DNA of 64,000 bases from Anaeramoeba ignava. Its lineage: Eukaryota > Metamonada > Anaeramoebidae. A program made the translations under genes and the position numbers. Numbering within the stretch: position 1 is the stretch's first letter; each line of letters begins with the position of its first letter. Under the pieces are notes generated by a model. It was given only the letters and a program-made list of their open reading frames with translations, made no database searches and had not been told where the DNA came from. The stretch lies in contig JAPDFW010000140.1 of NCBI GenBank assembly GCA_028826165.1, positions 57,138 through 121,137 on the forward strand, in the 5' to 3' direction. Below, piece by piece: positions 48,940 through 61,180 of this stretch.

Positions 48940-51645
48940 TTAAATATCTAAATCAGCTTGAAGTTCTTTTTCTTCTTGTTTTTGATTTTTTCTTGTTTTT
49001 TTCTTATATAAAGTAATTCCAATAATAATTATTAAAATAGCAATAATTGGAACAAGAATCCCAATAGTTATTGCTGTTGTGTTGGAATTGTTTGAATCAG
49101 TTGATTGAGTTGGTTGATAAGGAGATAATGTTGTAATTGATGTTGTTGAATTAGTTCCTGAATATTCATTATTTAAACAATTTAATGTAGATGATTGTTG
49201 AACTGAAATTTCATAATATTTTCCTCCTTCTAATCCTGTAATTAAATAATAATTGAATAAAGTTGTTAAACAAATTTTTATTGAATTAAATTTAAATGAA
49301 TATGCTTTTAATCCACTTGATAAAATTAATGAATCCCAACTGCAAATAAATCCATTAATTAATGAATCACAATTTAATGAAGTAATATTTCCTAATTTAG
49401 CTCTTGTTGAAATAATTGAACTAGGTAATCCTAAATATAGTGTTTCACAATTTAAATCAACACATCCTCGAATTGAAATATTATATTCAATATTTCCTGA
49501 TATTTCACTTATTCTTCCAATTACTTCATTTCCACTTAAATCAAGAGATGTGAATTTTTGCCAATTTGTTTCATTATCAAGTGAAATTGAATAATTATTT
49601 GCATTTGTTAATTTTGTGAAATTAAATTCAATTTCTTCAATTTTGGAAATTGTTTCATAAATTATTGGAGAAGTTAAATTATCAGTTATAATTGAAATTG
49701 ATGAAATATATCCACATTTTCCATTTGAATTACATGCTGATATATTGATTTGATATTCTTGATTTGGAAATTGAACTGTAAATTGTTGATTTGATGATGT
49801 TGGTTGATAATTTCCTGAATCATTTTGATAAATTGATTGATAAGTAAAATTATAATAAAATGGAATTGAACAATTAATTGGTTGATTCCAATTACAATTA
49901 ATATCTAATAAATTTGAAATTGAACATGTTAAATTTGTAACTTCTCCAAATATTAATGAAATTGATGATTCAACAATTTCTCCTTTATCATCTCCTTCAC
50001 ATTCAAGTGTTCTACATCCACAAATTGAAATATTATAATCATTTTCACATTCAAAATTATTCCAAAGATAATCAAGTGAAGAATTATCAACTGAAATGAA
50101 AGATATTAAATCAGGTTGAGATTGAATGAAATAAGAAAGATTATAATGATTAAGATGAGCAATTCCTTCATCAATCTGAACATTTGGATAATTCCAAGTA
50201 ACATTAATTGAATAATTTGTAGGATTTGATAATTGGAAATCTTTTACAGAATCAATTTTTGATGTTAAATTAATGAAAGAAGAAGATTCACCACATATCA
50301 TTGATTCATTATCACAAGCTTTGATTTGAATTGAATAATATTCATTTCCAGTAATATTATCATAAATTGAAGAATTAAATAATTGATAATAAACATTCTC
50401 ATTTTCAAGAATTGGATAATCAATATCAATCCAATCATATCCATAATTAATTTGATATTTCAAAGTTGAAGGAAATTCAATTTTATTCCAATAACAATCA
50501 AATGATGAAAACAAAGATGAACAATTAACAATATTAACTTGAGGAATTAAACTAGCTTCATAAACAAATACTTGATTTGCATCCCCAGATCCAATAACAG
50601 TAAAATTCCCATAAATTGAAACAGAACATCCAAATTCTGAAGGTTCACTCAAATTTTTTTCAAGATTCCAAATTAACTCATTATATCTATAAATAAATGC
50701 TTTTTTTGTAATATAAGAACTAATAACAATAACATCTTCATAAATTGAAACAGTCTTTCCAAAATTTGAAACAGAAGATTCATTCAAAATTTGTTCTTGA
50801 TTCCAAATTGATCCATTATATCTGTAAATAAATGCTTTTTTTGCAATATAAGCTCCAATAACAATAACATCTTCATAAATTGAAACAGAATAGCCAAACA
50901 TTGAAGCTGAAGATTCATTCAAAATTTGTTCTTCATTCCAAAATGCTCCATTATATCTGTAAATAAATGCTAGTTTTGCACTAGTTCCAATAACAGTAAC
51001 ATTCTCATAAATTGAAACAGAACATCCAAAACTTGAAACTGGTTCATTCAAATTTTTTTCTTGATTCCAAAATGTTCCATTATATCTGTAAATATATGCT
51101 TGATTTGCACTAGTTCCAATAACAGTAACATTCTCATAAATTGAAACAGAATATCCAAAATATATAACTGATTCATTCAAAATTTGTTCTTCATTCCAAA
51201 ATGTTCCATTATATCTGTAAATATATGCTTGTTTTGCACCAGAAGCACCAATAACAATAACATCTTCATAAACTGAAACAGAATATCCAAAATATGAAGC
51301 TGATTCATTCAAAGTTTGTTCAAGTTCAAAATTTGTTCCATTATATCTGTAAATATATGTTTGATTTGCAGAATAAGCTCCAATAACAAGAACATCTTTA
51401 TAAATTGAAACAGAATATCCAAAATTTCCTGATGCTGGAAATTGATCTAATAAATTCCAAATCCAAGCTTCATCTGGAGTAGAATAATATCTTGTTGTTT
51501 CTGTTAATGTTTCTATTTCTGTTAATATTGGTGATATTGATATTAATGATGGAATTGATTTTTGATTTTGATTTTGATTTTGATTTGATTTAATTAAGAA
51601 AATATTAATAATTAAGAAAAAGGAAAAGAAAAGAATTAATTTCAT
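48940..51645 (-). CDS. FG-GAP propeller/Fn3 type I surface protein, copy 1 (intact)
   Basis: A single exon of 901 aa. Residues 1-20 are a signal peptide (MKLILFFSFFLIINIFLIKS), followed by a short Asn/Gln tract. Seven FG-GAP_2-type units (about residues 75-370) each read FGYSVSIYEDVIVIGA...AFIYRYNG...W.EEQILNES, enough for one seven-bladed beta propeller. About five Fn3-like modules follow (to about 830), rich in N-x-S/T sites and paired Cys. A Ser/Thr/Pro stalk and a membrane span (about 857-880) end in a short basic then acidic tail. Integrin alpha chains have the same propeller-plus-stalk topology, so adhesion or ligand binding at the cell surface is the natural inference. It is the only copy of the four whose signal peptide and propeller are in the same frame. 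Confidence 0.88.
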   Translation of the reverse strand: MKLILFFSFFLIINIFLIKSNQNQNQNQKSIPSLISISPILTEIETLTETTRYYSTPDEAWIWNLLDQFPASGNFGYSVSIYKDVLVIGAYSANQTYIYRYNGTNFELEQTLNESASYFGYSVSVYEDVIVIGASGAKQAYIYRYNGTFWNEEQILNESVIYFGYSVSIYENVTVIGTSANQAYIYRYNGTFWNQEKNLNEPVSSFGCSVSIYENVTVIGTSAKLAFIYRYNGAFWNEEQILNESSASMFGYSVSIYEDVIVIGAYIAKKAFIYRYNGSIWNQEQILNESSVSNFGKTVSIYEDVIVISSYITKKAFIYRYNELIWNLEKNLSEPSEFGCSVSIYGNFTVIGSGDANQVFVYEASLIPQVNIVNCSSLFSSFDCYWNKIEFPSTLKYQINYGYDWIDIDYPILENENVYYQLFNSSIYDNITGNEYYSIQIKACDNESMICGESSSFINLTSKIDSVKDFQLSNPTNYSINVTWNYPNVQIDEGIAHLNHYNLSYFIQSQPDLISFISVDNSSLDYLWNNFECENDYNISICGCRTLECEGDDKGEIVESSISLIFGEVTNLTCSISNLLDINCNWNQPINCSIPFYYNFTYQSIYQNDSGNYQPTSSNQQFTVQFPNQEYQINISACNSNGKCGYISSISIITDNLTSPIIYETISKIEEIEFNFTKLTNANNYSISLDNETNWQKFTSLDLSGNEVIGRISEISGNIEYNISIRGCVDLNCETLYLGLPSSIISTRAKLGNITSLNCDSLINGFICSWDSLILSSGLKAYSFKFNSIKICLTTLFNYYLITGLEGGKYYEISVQQSSTLNCLNNEYSGTNSTTSITTLSPYQPTQSTDSNNSNTTAITIGILVPIIAILIIIIGITLYKKKTRKNQKQEEKELQADLDI

Positions 51646-52038
51646 TTTTTGTTTTGTTTCTTTTTGTTTGCTATTTTTTTTTGAATAAAAATAAAAATAA
51701 ATTAAAATAAAAATTAAATTAAATTAAATTAATATAAAATTGTGTTTTGTTTTTTTTTCTTACTTTTTGTTTGTTTCTTTTTTTTTTTGCTTTTTTTGAA
51801 TTAAATAAAAAATAAAAAATTAAATTAAATTATTATAAAATTGTGTTTTGTGTTTTTGTGTTGTTTGTTACTTTTATAAAAGATGTAGAATGAAAAGAAA
51901 AAGAAAAAATGATCTTTTGTTTTTTTAATTTTAATTTTAATTTTAATTTAAATTTTAATTTTAATTTTAATTTAAATTTTAATTTTAATTTTAATTTTAA
52001 TTTTAATTTAAATTTTGATTTTAATTTTGATTTTGATT
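51646..52038. other. Spacer between surface-protein copy 1 and the RCC1-BTB gene
   Basis: About 390 bp without a gene: T-rich leader of copy 1, a partly duplicated TTGTGTTTTGT segment (51740 and 51840), and TTTTAA units after the RCC1-BTB stop. Confidence 0.5.
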
Positions 52039-53808
52039 TTAATTTTGATTATTAAATTTTTTAATTAATAAATCAAATAAATTTGGATTTGTTTGATTTA
52101 ATTGAAAATAATCAATTCCAATTTCAATTTCATTAATGATTTCTTGTGTAATTTGAATTTCATCTTTAATTTGATTTGAATAAATCCAATATTCAAATAT
52201 TTGAAATGATTTATTACTTAATTCACTATAATCTCTAACTTTATTTGATTTATCTTCTGTAACAGATAAAAACATTCCTCGATATAATTCACTTCTCATT
52301 ATTAATATTAATTTAGGAAATTTATATTGTTTTTCTTTTCTTTCAATAATAAAATCTTTTTCATTTTCATTTTCATTTAAATAAATTCTTTTCATTGTTT
52401 CTTCAATTTTTTCATTTGAATTTATAATTTCTTTAATTTCAGAATATAATTTTGAATTTATTATTTTGTTTGAATAAATCATTTCAAATATTTGATTTGA
52501 TTCTTTAATTGATTTTTTTGAAATAATTTCTTTAAGTTTTTCAATTTCAATTTGATTTTGATTTAATCTATATTTCAATATTAATTTATGAGCTTCGATT
52601 ATTTCTCCATTTTCGGTTTTAAATGAAATATCACAAAATTCTTTTCTTCTAAATAGTTTTATCAAATCTTCTTCAAGATTGGAAAAAAAAGGAGGAGAAT
52701 AATAAAGAAATGATTTATGATATCCACAAGAAAGATGATAATTAGAAATATTTTCATTAAATCTTAATTTAGGAAGTTCAATTTGAATTGGAATTGATTG
52801 ATTATTTCTATTTACAGCTCCTAATTGATTAAAAGAATTATTTCCAAATCCAATCAATTTTGAATTTGATGTTAAAATCAAAGTATGAGAACCTCCAACA
52901 GAAATTTCAAGAATAATATCATTATCATTTTCAAATAAATATGATTTGATTTCAGTAAATTCATAAGTATTTTCATCATTTTGACCAAGTCCATTTAATC
53001 TAAAATATCCACATGAATAAAGTTTTCTTTTTAGATTTTCAAATTCAATCAACATTATTGAATGAGCAACTCCACATTGAATATCAATTATTTTACCTTT
53101 TGGAATATTTTGGATTTTGGTTAATTTTTGAATTTTTATTTCTTTTCTTGATTCTCCTAATCCAACTTGACCAAATTGATTATCACCACATCCAAATAAT
53201 TCTTGATTTGAATTTAAAAGAAAAACGTATTTTGAAGTATTTCCTGAAAATATTTTAGAAACATTTTTCATCATTAAAATTGGTTTTTCTGTTTCTTCAA
53301 GTGTTTCAGAATCAAATCCAAGTTGGTCATATCTATTTGAACCAATTCCATAAGCATTATGATTTGAAGTTAATAAGTAAATTGAATTTCTTCCAGAAAC
53401 AATATCTTTGATTATTTTATCATTTTTATCTTCAATTAATGATGAAATATTGATAAATTTATTTGGATTTTCTGGATTTATATCTTCTCCTTTGGCAAAT
53501 ACATTTCCTTCTATTGTTAAAATAGCTTCATTTTGAAAACCAACAGTTACTTTTTGAATATTTTCTTCAATTTGGATTTTTTCAGGATTTTGTTTTGAAT
53601 ATCTTAAATATTCTATTGTTTTTCCATTTTCAAAAAGGAAAATTATTGCAAAAGAACTTGTTGAAATTTGTTTAATTTGTTTTTCATTTTCATTTTCATT
53701 TTCATTTTCATTTTCAAATTTAAATTGAATTGATTTTGTTATTATATTTGATTCATTTTTGAAAAGAGTTGGAAATTGATTTTTACCAAAAAATAAAATT
53801 TCTTTCAT
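52039..53808 (-). CDS. RCC1-repeat protein with two C-terminal BTB domains
   Basis: A single exon of 589 aa. RCC1-like units occur from about residue 100 to 370 (AYGIGSNRYDQLGF, LFGCGDNQFGQVGLG, LYSCGYFRLNGLGQN, LIGFGNNSFNQLG), enough for much of a seven-bladed propeller with weak first blades. BTB 1 spans about 385-465 (EFCDISFKTENGEIIEAHKL) and BTB 2 about 480-565 (KDFIIERKEKQYKFPKLIL, then SKNKVRDYS-like SNKVRDYSELS). The pair matches that in the two ankyrin/BTB genes here, including the HKLILxxRSELxRxMF-like helix and the DYS motif. RCC1-BTB proteins usually act as ubiquitin-ligase adaptors or GTPase-linked scaffolds; the precise role is unknown. It sits between two surface-protein copies on the same strand. 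Confidence 0.88.
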   Translation of the reverse strand: MKEILFFGKNQFPTLFKNESNIITKSIQFKFENENENENENEKQIKQISTSSFAIIFLFENGKTIEYLRYSKQNPEKIQIEENIQKVTVGFQNEAILTIEGNVFAKGEDINPENPNKFINISSLIEDKNDKIIKDIVSGRNSIYLLTSNHNAYGIGSNRYDQLGFDSETLEETEKPILMMKNVSKIFSGNTSKYVFLLNSNQELFGCGDNQFGQVGLGESRKEIKIQKLTKIQNIPKGKIIDIQCGVAHSIMLIEFENLKRKLYSCGYFRLNGLGQNDENTYEFTEIKSYLFENDNDIILEISVGGSHTLILTSNSKLIGFGNNSFNQLGAVNRNNQSIPIQIELPKLRFNENISNYHLSCGYHKSFLYYSPPFFSNLEEDLIKLFRRKEFCDISFKTENGEIIEAHKLILKYRLNQNQIEIEKLKEIISKKSIKESNQIFEMIYSNKIINSKLYSEIKEIINSNEKIEETMKRIYLNENENEKDFIIERKEKQYKFPKLILIMRSELYRGMFLSVTEDKSNKVRDYSELSNKSFQIFEYWIYSNQIKDEIQITQEIINEIEIGIDYFQLNQTNPNLFDLLIKKFNNQN

Positions 53809-53961
53809 TTTTGAAAAAGAAAAAAAAGAAAAAAATGATTTTGGAATTTTAATTTTAATTTTAATTTTGATTTTGATTTTGATTTTAATTTTTAATCAAA
53901 AAAAAAGAAAAAAAGAAAAAAGAATTTTGAATTGGAATTGGAATTGGAATTGGAATTGGAA

Positions 53962-56746
53962 TTAAAGATCTAAATTATCTTGAAGTTCTTTTTCTTCTTG
54001 TTTTTGATTTTGATTTTGATTTTTAGATTGTTTTTTTCTTGTTGTTTTCTTATATAAAAGAATTCCAATAATAATTATTAAAATAGCAATAATTGGAACA
54101 AGAATTCCAACAGTTATTGCTGTTGTGTTTGAATTGTTTGAATTATCAGTTGTTTGAGTTGGCTGATAAGGAGATAAAATTATAACTGATGTTGTTGAAT
54201 TAATTCCTGAATATTCATTATTTAAACAATTTAATGTAGATGATTGTTGAACTGAAATTTCATAATATTCTCCTCCATTTAATCCTGAAGGAATTAAATA
54301 ATAATTCATTAAAGTTGTTAAACAAATTTTTGTTGAATTGTAAGTAAATGAATATGCTTTTAATCCACTTGATAAATTTAATGAATTCCAATTACAAAGA
54401 AATCCATTAATTAATGAGATACAATTTAATGAAGTAATATTTCCTAATTTAGCTCTTGTTGAAATAATTGAACTAGGTAATCCTAAATATAGTGTTTCAC
54501 AATTTAAATCAACACATCCTCGAATTGAAATATTATATTCAATATTTCCTGATATTTCACTTATTATTCCAATTACTTCATTTCCACTTAAATCAAGAGA
54601 TGTGAATTTTTGCCAATTTGTTCCATTATCAAGTGAAATTGAATAATTATTTGCATTTGTTAATTTTGTGAAATTAAATTCAATTTCTTCAATTTTAGAA
54701 ATTGTTTCATAAATTATTGGAGAAGTTAAATTATCAGTTATAATTGAAATTGATGAAATATATCCACATTTTCCATTTGAATCACATGCTGATATATTGA
54801 TTTGATATTCTTGATTTGGAAATTGAACTGTAAATTGTTGATTTGATGATGTTGGTTGATAATTTCCTGAATCATTTTGATAAATTGATTGATAAGTTAA
54901 ATTATAATAAGATGGAATTGAATAAGTAATTGGTTGATTCCAATTACAATTAATATCTAATAAATTTGAAATTGAACATGTTAAATTTGTAACTTCTCCA
55001 AATAATGTTGAAATTGATGATTCAACAATTTCTCCTTTATCATCTCCTTCACACTCAAGTGTTCTACATCCACAAATTGAAATATTATAATCACTTCCAC
55101 ATTCTAAATTATTCAAAAAATAATCAAGCGAAGAATTTTCAACTGAAATGAAAGATATTAAATCAGGTTGAGATTGAATGAAATAAGAAAGATTATAATG
55201 ATCAAGATGAGCAATTCCTTCATCAATCTGAACATTTGGATAATTCCAAGTAACATTAATTGAATAATTTGAAGGATTTGATAATTGGAAATCTTTTACA
55301 GAATCAATTTTTGATGTTAAATTAATGAAAGAAGAAGATTCACCACATATCATTGATTCATTATCACAAGCTTTGATTTGAATTGAATAATATTCATTTC
55401 CAGTAATATTATCATAAAATGAAGAATTAAATAATTGATAATAAACATTCTCATTTTCAAGAATTGGATAATCAATATCAATCCAATCATATCCATAATT
55501 AATTTGATAAATCAAAGTTGAAGGAAATTGAATTTCATCCCAATAACAATCAAATGATGAAAACAAAGATGAACAATTAACAATATTAACTTGAGGAATT
55601 AAACTAGCTTCATAAACAAATGTTTGGCTTGCATCCCCAGCTCCAATAACAGTAAAATTCCCATAAACTGAAACAGAACATCCAAATTCTGAAGCTGATT
55701 CACTCAAAATTTTTTCTTGATTCCAAATTAACTCATTGTATCTGTAAATAAATGCTTTTTTTGCAGTATAAGTTCCAATAGCAATAACATCTTCATAAAT
55801 TGAAAGAGTCCATCCAAAATTTGAAGATGATTCATTCAAAATTTGTTCTTGATTCCAAAATGATCCATTATATCTGTAAATAAATACTTGATTTGCATCA
55901 TAAGTTCCAATAACAATAACATCTTCATAAATTGAAACAGAATATCCAAATCTTGAAGTTGATTCATTGAAATGTTGTTCTTGATTCCAAAATGATCCAT
56001 TATATCTGTAAACAAATGTTTGATTTGCATCATAAGTTCCAACAACAGTAACATTCTCATAAATTGAAAGAGAAAACCCAAATTCTGAAGGTCCACTCAA
56101 GATTTGTTCTTGATTCCAAAATGTTCCATTATATCTGTAAATATATGCTTGATTTTTACCAGAAACCCCAACAATAGTAACATTCTCATAAACTGAAACA
56201 GACTGTCCAAAATTTGAATTTGTTTCACTCAAAATTTGTTCTTCATTCCAAAATGTTCCGTTATATCTGTAAATATATGCTTTTTTTGCACCAGAAGCAC
56301 CAATAACAATAACATCTTCATAAATTGAAACAGGATATCCAAACAATGAAGCTGATTCATTCAAAGTTTGTTCAAGTTCAAAATTTGTTCCATTATATCT
56401 GTAAATATATGCTTTATTTGAAGCCCAAGCACCAATAACAAGAACATCTTTATAAACTGAAACAGAACCTCCAAAATACATTGAACCTGAAAATTGATCT
56501 AATAAATTCCAAATCCAAGCTTCATCTGGAGTAGAATAATATCTTGTTGTTTCTGTTAATGTTTCTATTTCTTTTAATATTGGTGATATTGATATTAATG
56601 ATGGAATTGATTTTTGATTTTGATTTTGATTTTGATTTTTGATTTTGATTTTGATTTTGATTTTGATTTTGATTTTGATTTTGATTTGATTTAATTAAGA
56701 AAATATTGATAATTAAGAAAAAGGAAAAGAAAAGAATTAATTTCAT
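53962..56746 (-). CDS. FG-GAP/Fn3 surface protein, copy 2 (frameshift after signal peptide)
   Basis: The long frame 56481-53962 (839 aa) has seven FG-GAP blades, the Fn3 stalk, a membrane span and a cytoplasmic tail. The signal peptide starts at 56746 in another frame: the Asn/Gln tract contains two CAAAAATC units where copy 1 has one, so the signal-peptide frame runs into KSKSK and stops at 56522. One base less would rejoin it to the propeller (IETLTETTRYYSTPDEAW is encoded in both copies). The stalk is almost identical to copy 1, while blades differ in the loops after VIG. Without the signal peptide it would not reach the surface, so it is either inactive as read or has a length-variable, switchable tract. 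Confidence 0.8.
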
Positions 56747-57588
56747 TTTTTGTTTTGTTTTCTTTTTGTTTGCTATTTTTTTTTGAATAAAAATAAAAAA
56801 TAAAAAAATTAAGTAAAAATTATTTAATCAAATTTGGAAAAATAAATTTTTATTAATTTTTTTTTTGAAAGATAAAATGGGGTATTTTTTAATTTTAATT
56901 TATAATTTTAATTTTAATTTTAATTTTGATTTTAATTTTGATTTTAATTTTAATTTTAATTTTAATTTTAATTTTAATTTTAATTTACTTTTGAAAAGAT
57001 AAATGGAAAAATGAAAAATGAGAAAAATGATCTTTTTCTTTTTGTTGTTTTGTTTTAATTTATTTAATTAAAAATTTTTTTCTTGTTATTTTTAATTTTA
57101 ATCCCCTAAAAACAAAAAATAATAAAAAGAAAAACAAAATTATTTTTAAATTTAATTTGATTTAATTTCTTTTAAATTAATTTGATTAAATTAATTTATT
57201 TAATCAAATTAATTATTTTATTTTTATTGATTAAATTTAAATTAAAATAAATAAAAATAAATAAAAAGAAAGAGATCAAATAATTTAAAATTAAAATAAA
57301 AATATTGAATTGTTTAAAATTTATAATAATTCTTTTTAATTTTTAATTTTATTTTGATTATTTTTGATTATTAATTTCTTTTTAATTTTGATTTTTAATT
57401 TTGAATTTTTGAATTTTTGATTTTTAAATTTATTTCTTCTTTTTCTTTTTAAAATAATTTAATCAAAAACAAAAAGCAAAAATAGAAAGTTGTTTTTGGA
57501 AAATAGATTGTTTTGAATTTTTGAAATTGAAAAAGAAAAAGAAAAAGAAAAAGAAAAAGAATTTGGAAAATTAAAGTTGAAATTAGAA
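56747..57588. repeat. Duplicated intergenic spacer, copy A
   Basis: About 840 bp of AT-rich sequence without a gene. It is near-identical to 60358-61180 over its full length (shared blocks such as AAGATAAAATGGGGTATTTT and AAAAATGATCTTTTTCTTTT). Differences are mainly homopolymer lengths. Gene and spacer were therefore duplicated together as a unit of about 3.5-3.6 kb. Confidence 0.85.
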
Positions 57589-60357
57589 TTAAATATCTAA
57601 ATTATCTTGAAGTTCTTTTTCTTCTTGTTTTTGATTTTGATTTTTAGATTGTTTTTCTTGTTGTTTTCTTATATAAAAGAATTCCAATAATAATTATTAA
57701 AATAGCAATAATTGGAACAAGAATTCCAACAGTTATTGCTGTTGTTGTGTTTGAATTGTTTGAATTATCAGTTGTTTGAGTTGGTTGATAAGGAGATAAT
57801 GTTGTAATTGATGTTGTTGAATTGATTCCTGAATATTCATTATTTAAACAATTTAATGTAGATGATTGTTGAACTGAAATTTCATAATATTCTCCTCCAT
57901 TTAATCCTGAAGGAATTAAATAATAATTGAATAAAGTTGTTAAACAAACTGAAATTGAATTAAAAGTAAATGAATATGCTTTTAATCCACTTGATAAAAT
58001 TAATGAATTCCAATTACAAAAATCCATTAATTAATGAGATACAATTTAATGAAGTAATATTTCCTAATTTAGCTCTTGTTGAAATAATTGAACTAGGTAA
58101 TCCCTAAATATAGTGTTTCACAATTTAAATCAACACATCCTCGAATTGAAATATTATATTCAATATTTCCTGATATTTCACTTATTATTCCAATTACTTC
58201 ATTTCCACTTAAATCAAGAGATGTGAATTTTTGCCAATTTGTTCCATTATCAAGTGAAATTGAATAATTGTTTGCATTTGTTAATTTTGTGAAATTAAAT
58301 TCAATTTCTTCAATTTTAGAAATTGTTTCATAAATTATTGGAGAAGTTAAATTATCAGTTATAATTGAAATTGATGAAATATATCCACATTTTCCATTTG
58401 AATTACATGCTGATATATTGATTTGATATTCTTGATTTGGAAATTGAACTGTAAATTGTTGATTTGATAAAGTTGGTTGATAATTTCCTGAATCATTTTG
58501 ATAAATTGATTGATAAGTTAAATTATAATAAAATGGAATTGAACAATTAATTGGTTGATTCCAATTACAATTAATATCAAATAAATTTGAAATTGAACAT
58601 GTTAAATTTGTAACTTCTTCAAATAATAATGAAATTGATGATTCAACAATTTCTCCTTTATCATCTCCTTCACACTTAAGTGTTCTACATCCACAAATTG
58701 AAATATTATAATCATTTTCAGATTCTAAATTATTCAAAAAATAATCAAGCGAAGAATTTTCAACTGAAATGAAAGATATTAAATCAGGTTGAGATTGAAT
58801 GAAATAAGAAAGATTATAATGATCAAGATGAGCAATTCCTTCATCAATCTGAACATTTGGATAATTCCAAGTAACATTAATTGAATAATTTGAAGGATTT
58901 GATAATTGGGAAATCTTTTACAGAATCAATTTTTGATGTTAAATTAATGAAAGAAGAAGATTCACCACATATCATTGATTCATTATCACAAGCTTTGATT
59001 TGAATTGAATAATATTCATTTCCAGTAATATTATCATAAAATGAAGAATTAAATAATTGATAATAAACATTCTCATCTTCAAGAATTGGATAATCAATAT
59101 CAATCCAATCATATCCATAATTAATTTGATAAATCAAAGTTAAAGAAGATTGAATTTCATCCCAATAACAATCAAATGATGAAAATAAAGATGAACAATT
59201 AACAATATTAACTTGAGGAATTAAACTAGCTTCATAAACAAATACTTGATTTGCACCATGAGCACCAATAACAGTAAAATTCTCATAAATTGAAACAGAC
59301 TCTCCAAAATATGAAAAAGGTTCAGTCAAATTTTTTTCTTGATTCCAAATTGATCCATTATATCTGTAAATAAATGCTTTTTTTGCATCATAAGTTCCAA
59401 TAACAATAACATCTCCATAAACTGAAACAGAATATCCAAAATCTTGAAATTGATTCACTCAAAATTTGTTCTTGATTCCAAAATGTTCCATTATATCTGT
59501 AAATAAATACTTGTTTTGCATCCCAAGCACCAATAACAATAACATTACCATAAATTGAAACAGAATATCCAAAATATGAAGGCCCACTCAAAGTTTGTTC
59601 AAGTTCAAAATTTGTTCCATTATATCTGTAAATAAATACTTGTTTTACATCCCAAGTACCAATAACAATAACATTACCATAAATTGAAACAGAATATCCA
59701 AAATATGAAGATGATTCATACAAAGTTTGTTCTTCATTCCAAAATGTACCATTATATCTGTAAATATATGTTTTATTTGCAATAGTTCCAACAACAGTAA
59801 CATTCTCATAAACTGAAACAGACTGTCCAAAATATGAAACTGATTCATACAAAATTTGTTCTTCATTCCAAAATGTTCCGTTATATCTGTAAATATATGC
59901 TTTAGTTACATCAGTAGATCCAATAACAATAACATCTTCATAAACTGAAACACTCAATCCAAAATATGAAGGCCCACTCAAAATTTGTTCAAGTTCAAAA
60001 TTTGTTCCATTATATCTGTAAATATATGCTTTATTTGCACCATAAGCACCAATAACAAGAATATCTTTATAAACTGAAACAGAATGTCCAAAAAATCCTG
60101 AAGCTGAAAATTGATCTAATAAATTCCAAATCCAAGCTTCATCTGGAGTAGAATAATATCTTGTTGTTTCTGTTTCTTTTTAATGTTGGTATTAATGATG
60201 GAATTGATTTTTGATTTTGATTTTGATTTTGATTTTGATTTTTGATTTTGATTTTGATTTTGATTTTGATTTTGATTTTGATTTTGATTTTGATTTGATT
60301 TAATTAAGAAAATATTGATAATTAAGAAAAAGGAAAAGAAAAAAGAATTAATTTCAT
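57589..60357 (-). pseudogene. FG-GAP/Fn3 surface protein, copy 3 (multiple frameshifts)
   Basis: The same domain order as copies 1 and 2 is readable, but only in pieces: blades 2-5 in 59981-59388, blades 6-7 and first Fn3 in 59458-58877, Fn3 in 58737-58093, last Fn3 plus membrane span in 58027-57644. Breaks: two extra T in the signal-peptide codons near 60340, the same Asn/Gln-tract shift as copy 2, one near 59440, one extra G near 58909, one extra C near 58104, two bases missing near 58020, one T missing near 57650. Seven blades can still be counted. Most breaks are single-base changes in short homopolymers, so either decay or uncorrected long-read error could explain them. Confidence 0.75.
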
Positions 60358-61180
60358 TTTTGTTTTGTTTTCTTTTTTTGTTTGCTATTTTTGAATAAAA
60401 ATAAAAATAAAAATTAAGTAAAATTAATTTAATCAAATTTGGAAAAATAAATTTTATTAATTTTTGAAAGATAAAATGGGGTATTTTTAATTTTAATTTA
60501 TAATTTTAATTTTAATTTTAATTTTGATTTTTAATTTTAATTTTAATTTTAATTTGAATTTTAATTTTAATTTTAATTTTAATTTTAATTTTAATTAACT
60601 TACTTTTGAAAAGATAAATGGAAAAATGAAAAATGAGAAAAATGATCTTTTTCTTTTGTTGTTTTGTTTTAATTTATTTAATTAAAAATTTTTCTTGTTA
60701 TTTTTAATTTTAATCCCCTAAAACAAAAATAATAAAAAGAAAAACAAAATTATTTTTAAATTTAATTTGATTTAATTTCTTTTTAAATTAATTTGATTAA
60801 ATTAATTTATTTTAATCAAATTAATTATTTTATTTTTATTGATTAAATTTAAATTAAAATAAATAAAAGAAATAAATAAAAGAAAGAGATCAAATAATTT
60901 AAAATTAAAATAAAAAATATTAAATTGTTTAAAATTTATAATAATTCTTTTAATTTTATTATTTTTGATTATTAATTTCTTTTTAATTTTGATTTTAATT
61001 TTGAATTTTTGAATTTTTGATTTTTAAATTTATTTCTTCTTTTTCTTTTTAAAATAATTTAATTAAAAACAAAAAGCAAAATAGAAAGTTGTTTTTGGAA
61101 AATAGATTGTTTTGAATTTTTGAAAAGAAAAAGAAAAAGAAAAAGAAAAAGAATTTGGAAAATTAAAGTTGGAATTTAAA
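60358..61180. repeat. Duplicated intergenic spacer, copy B
   Basis: The counterpart of 56747-57588, slightly shorter because many A and T runs are one or two bases shorter. No gene. Confidence 0.85.
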
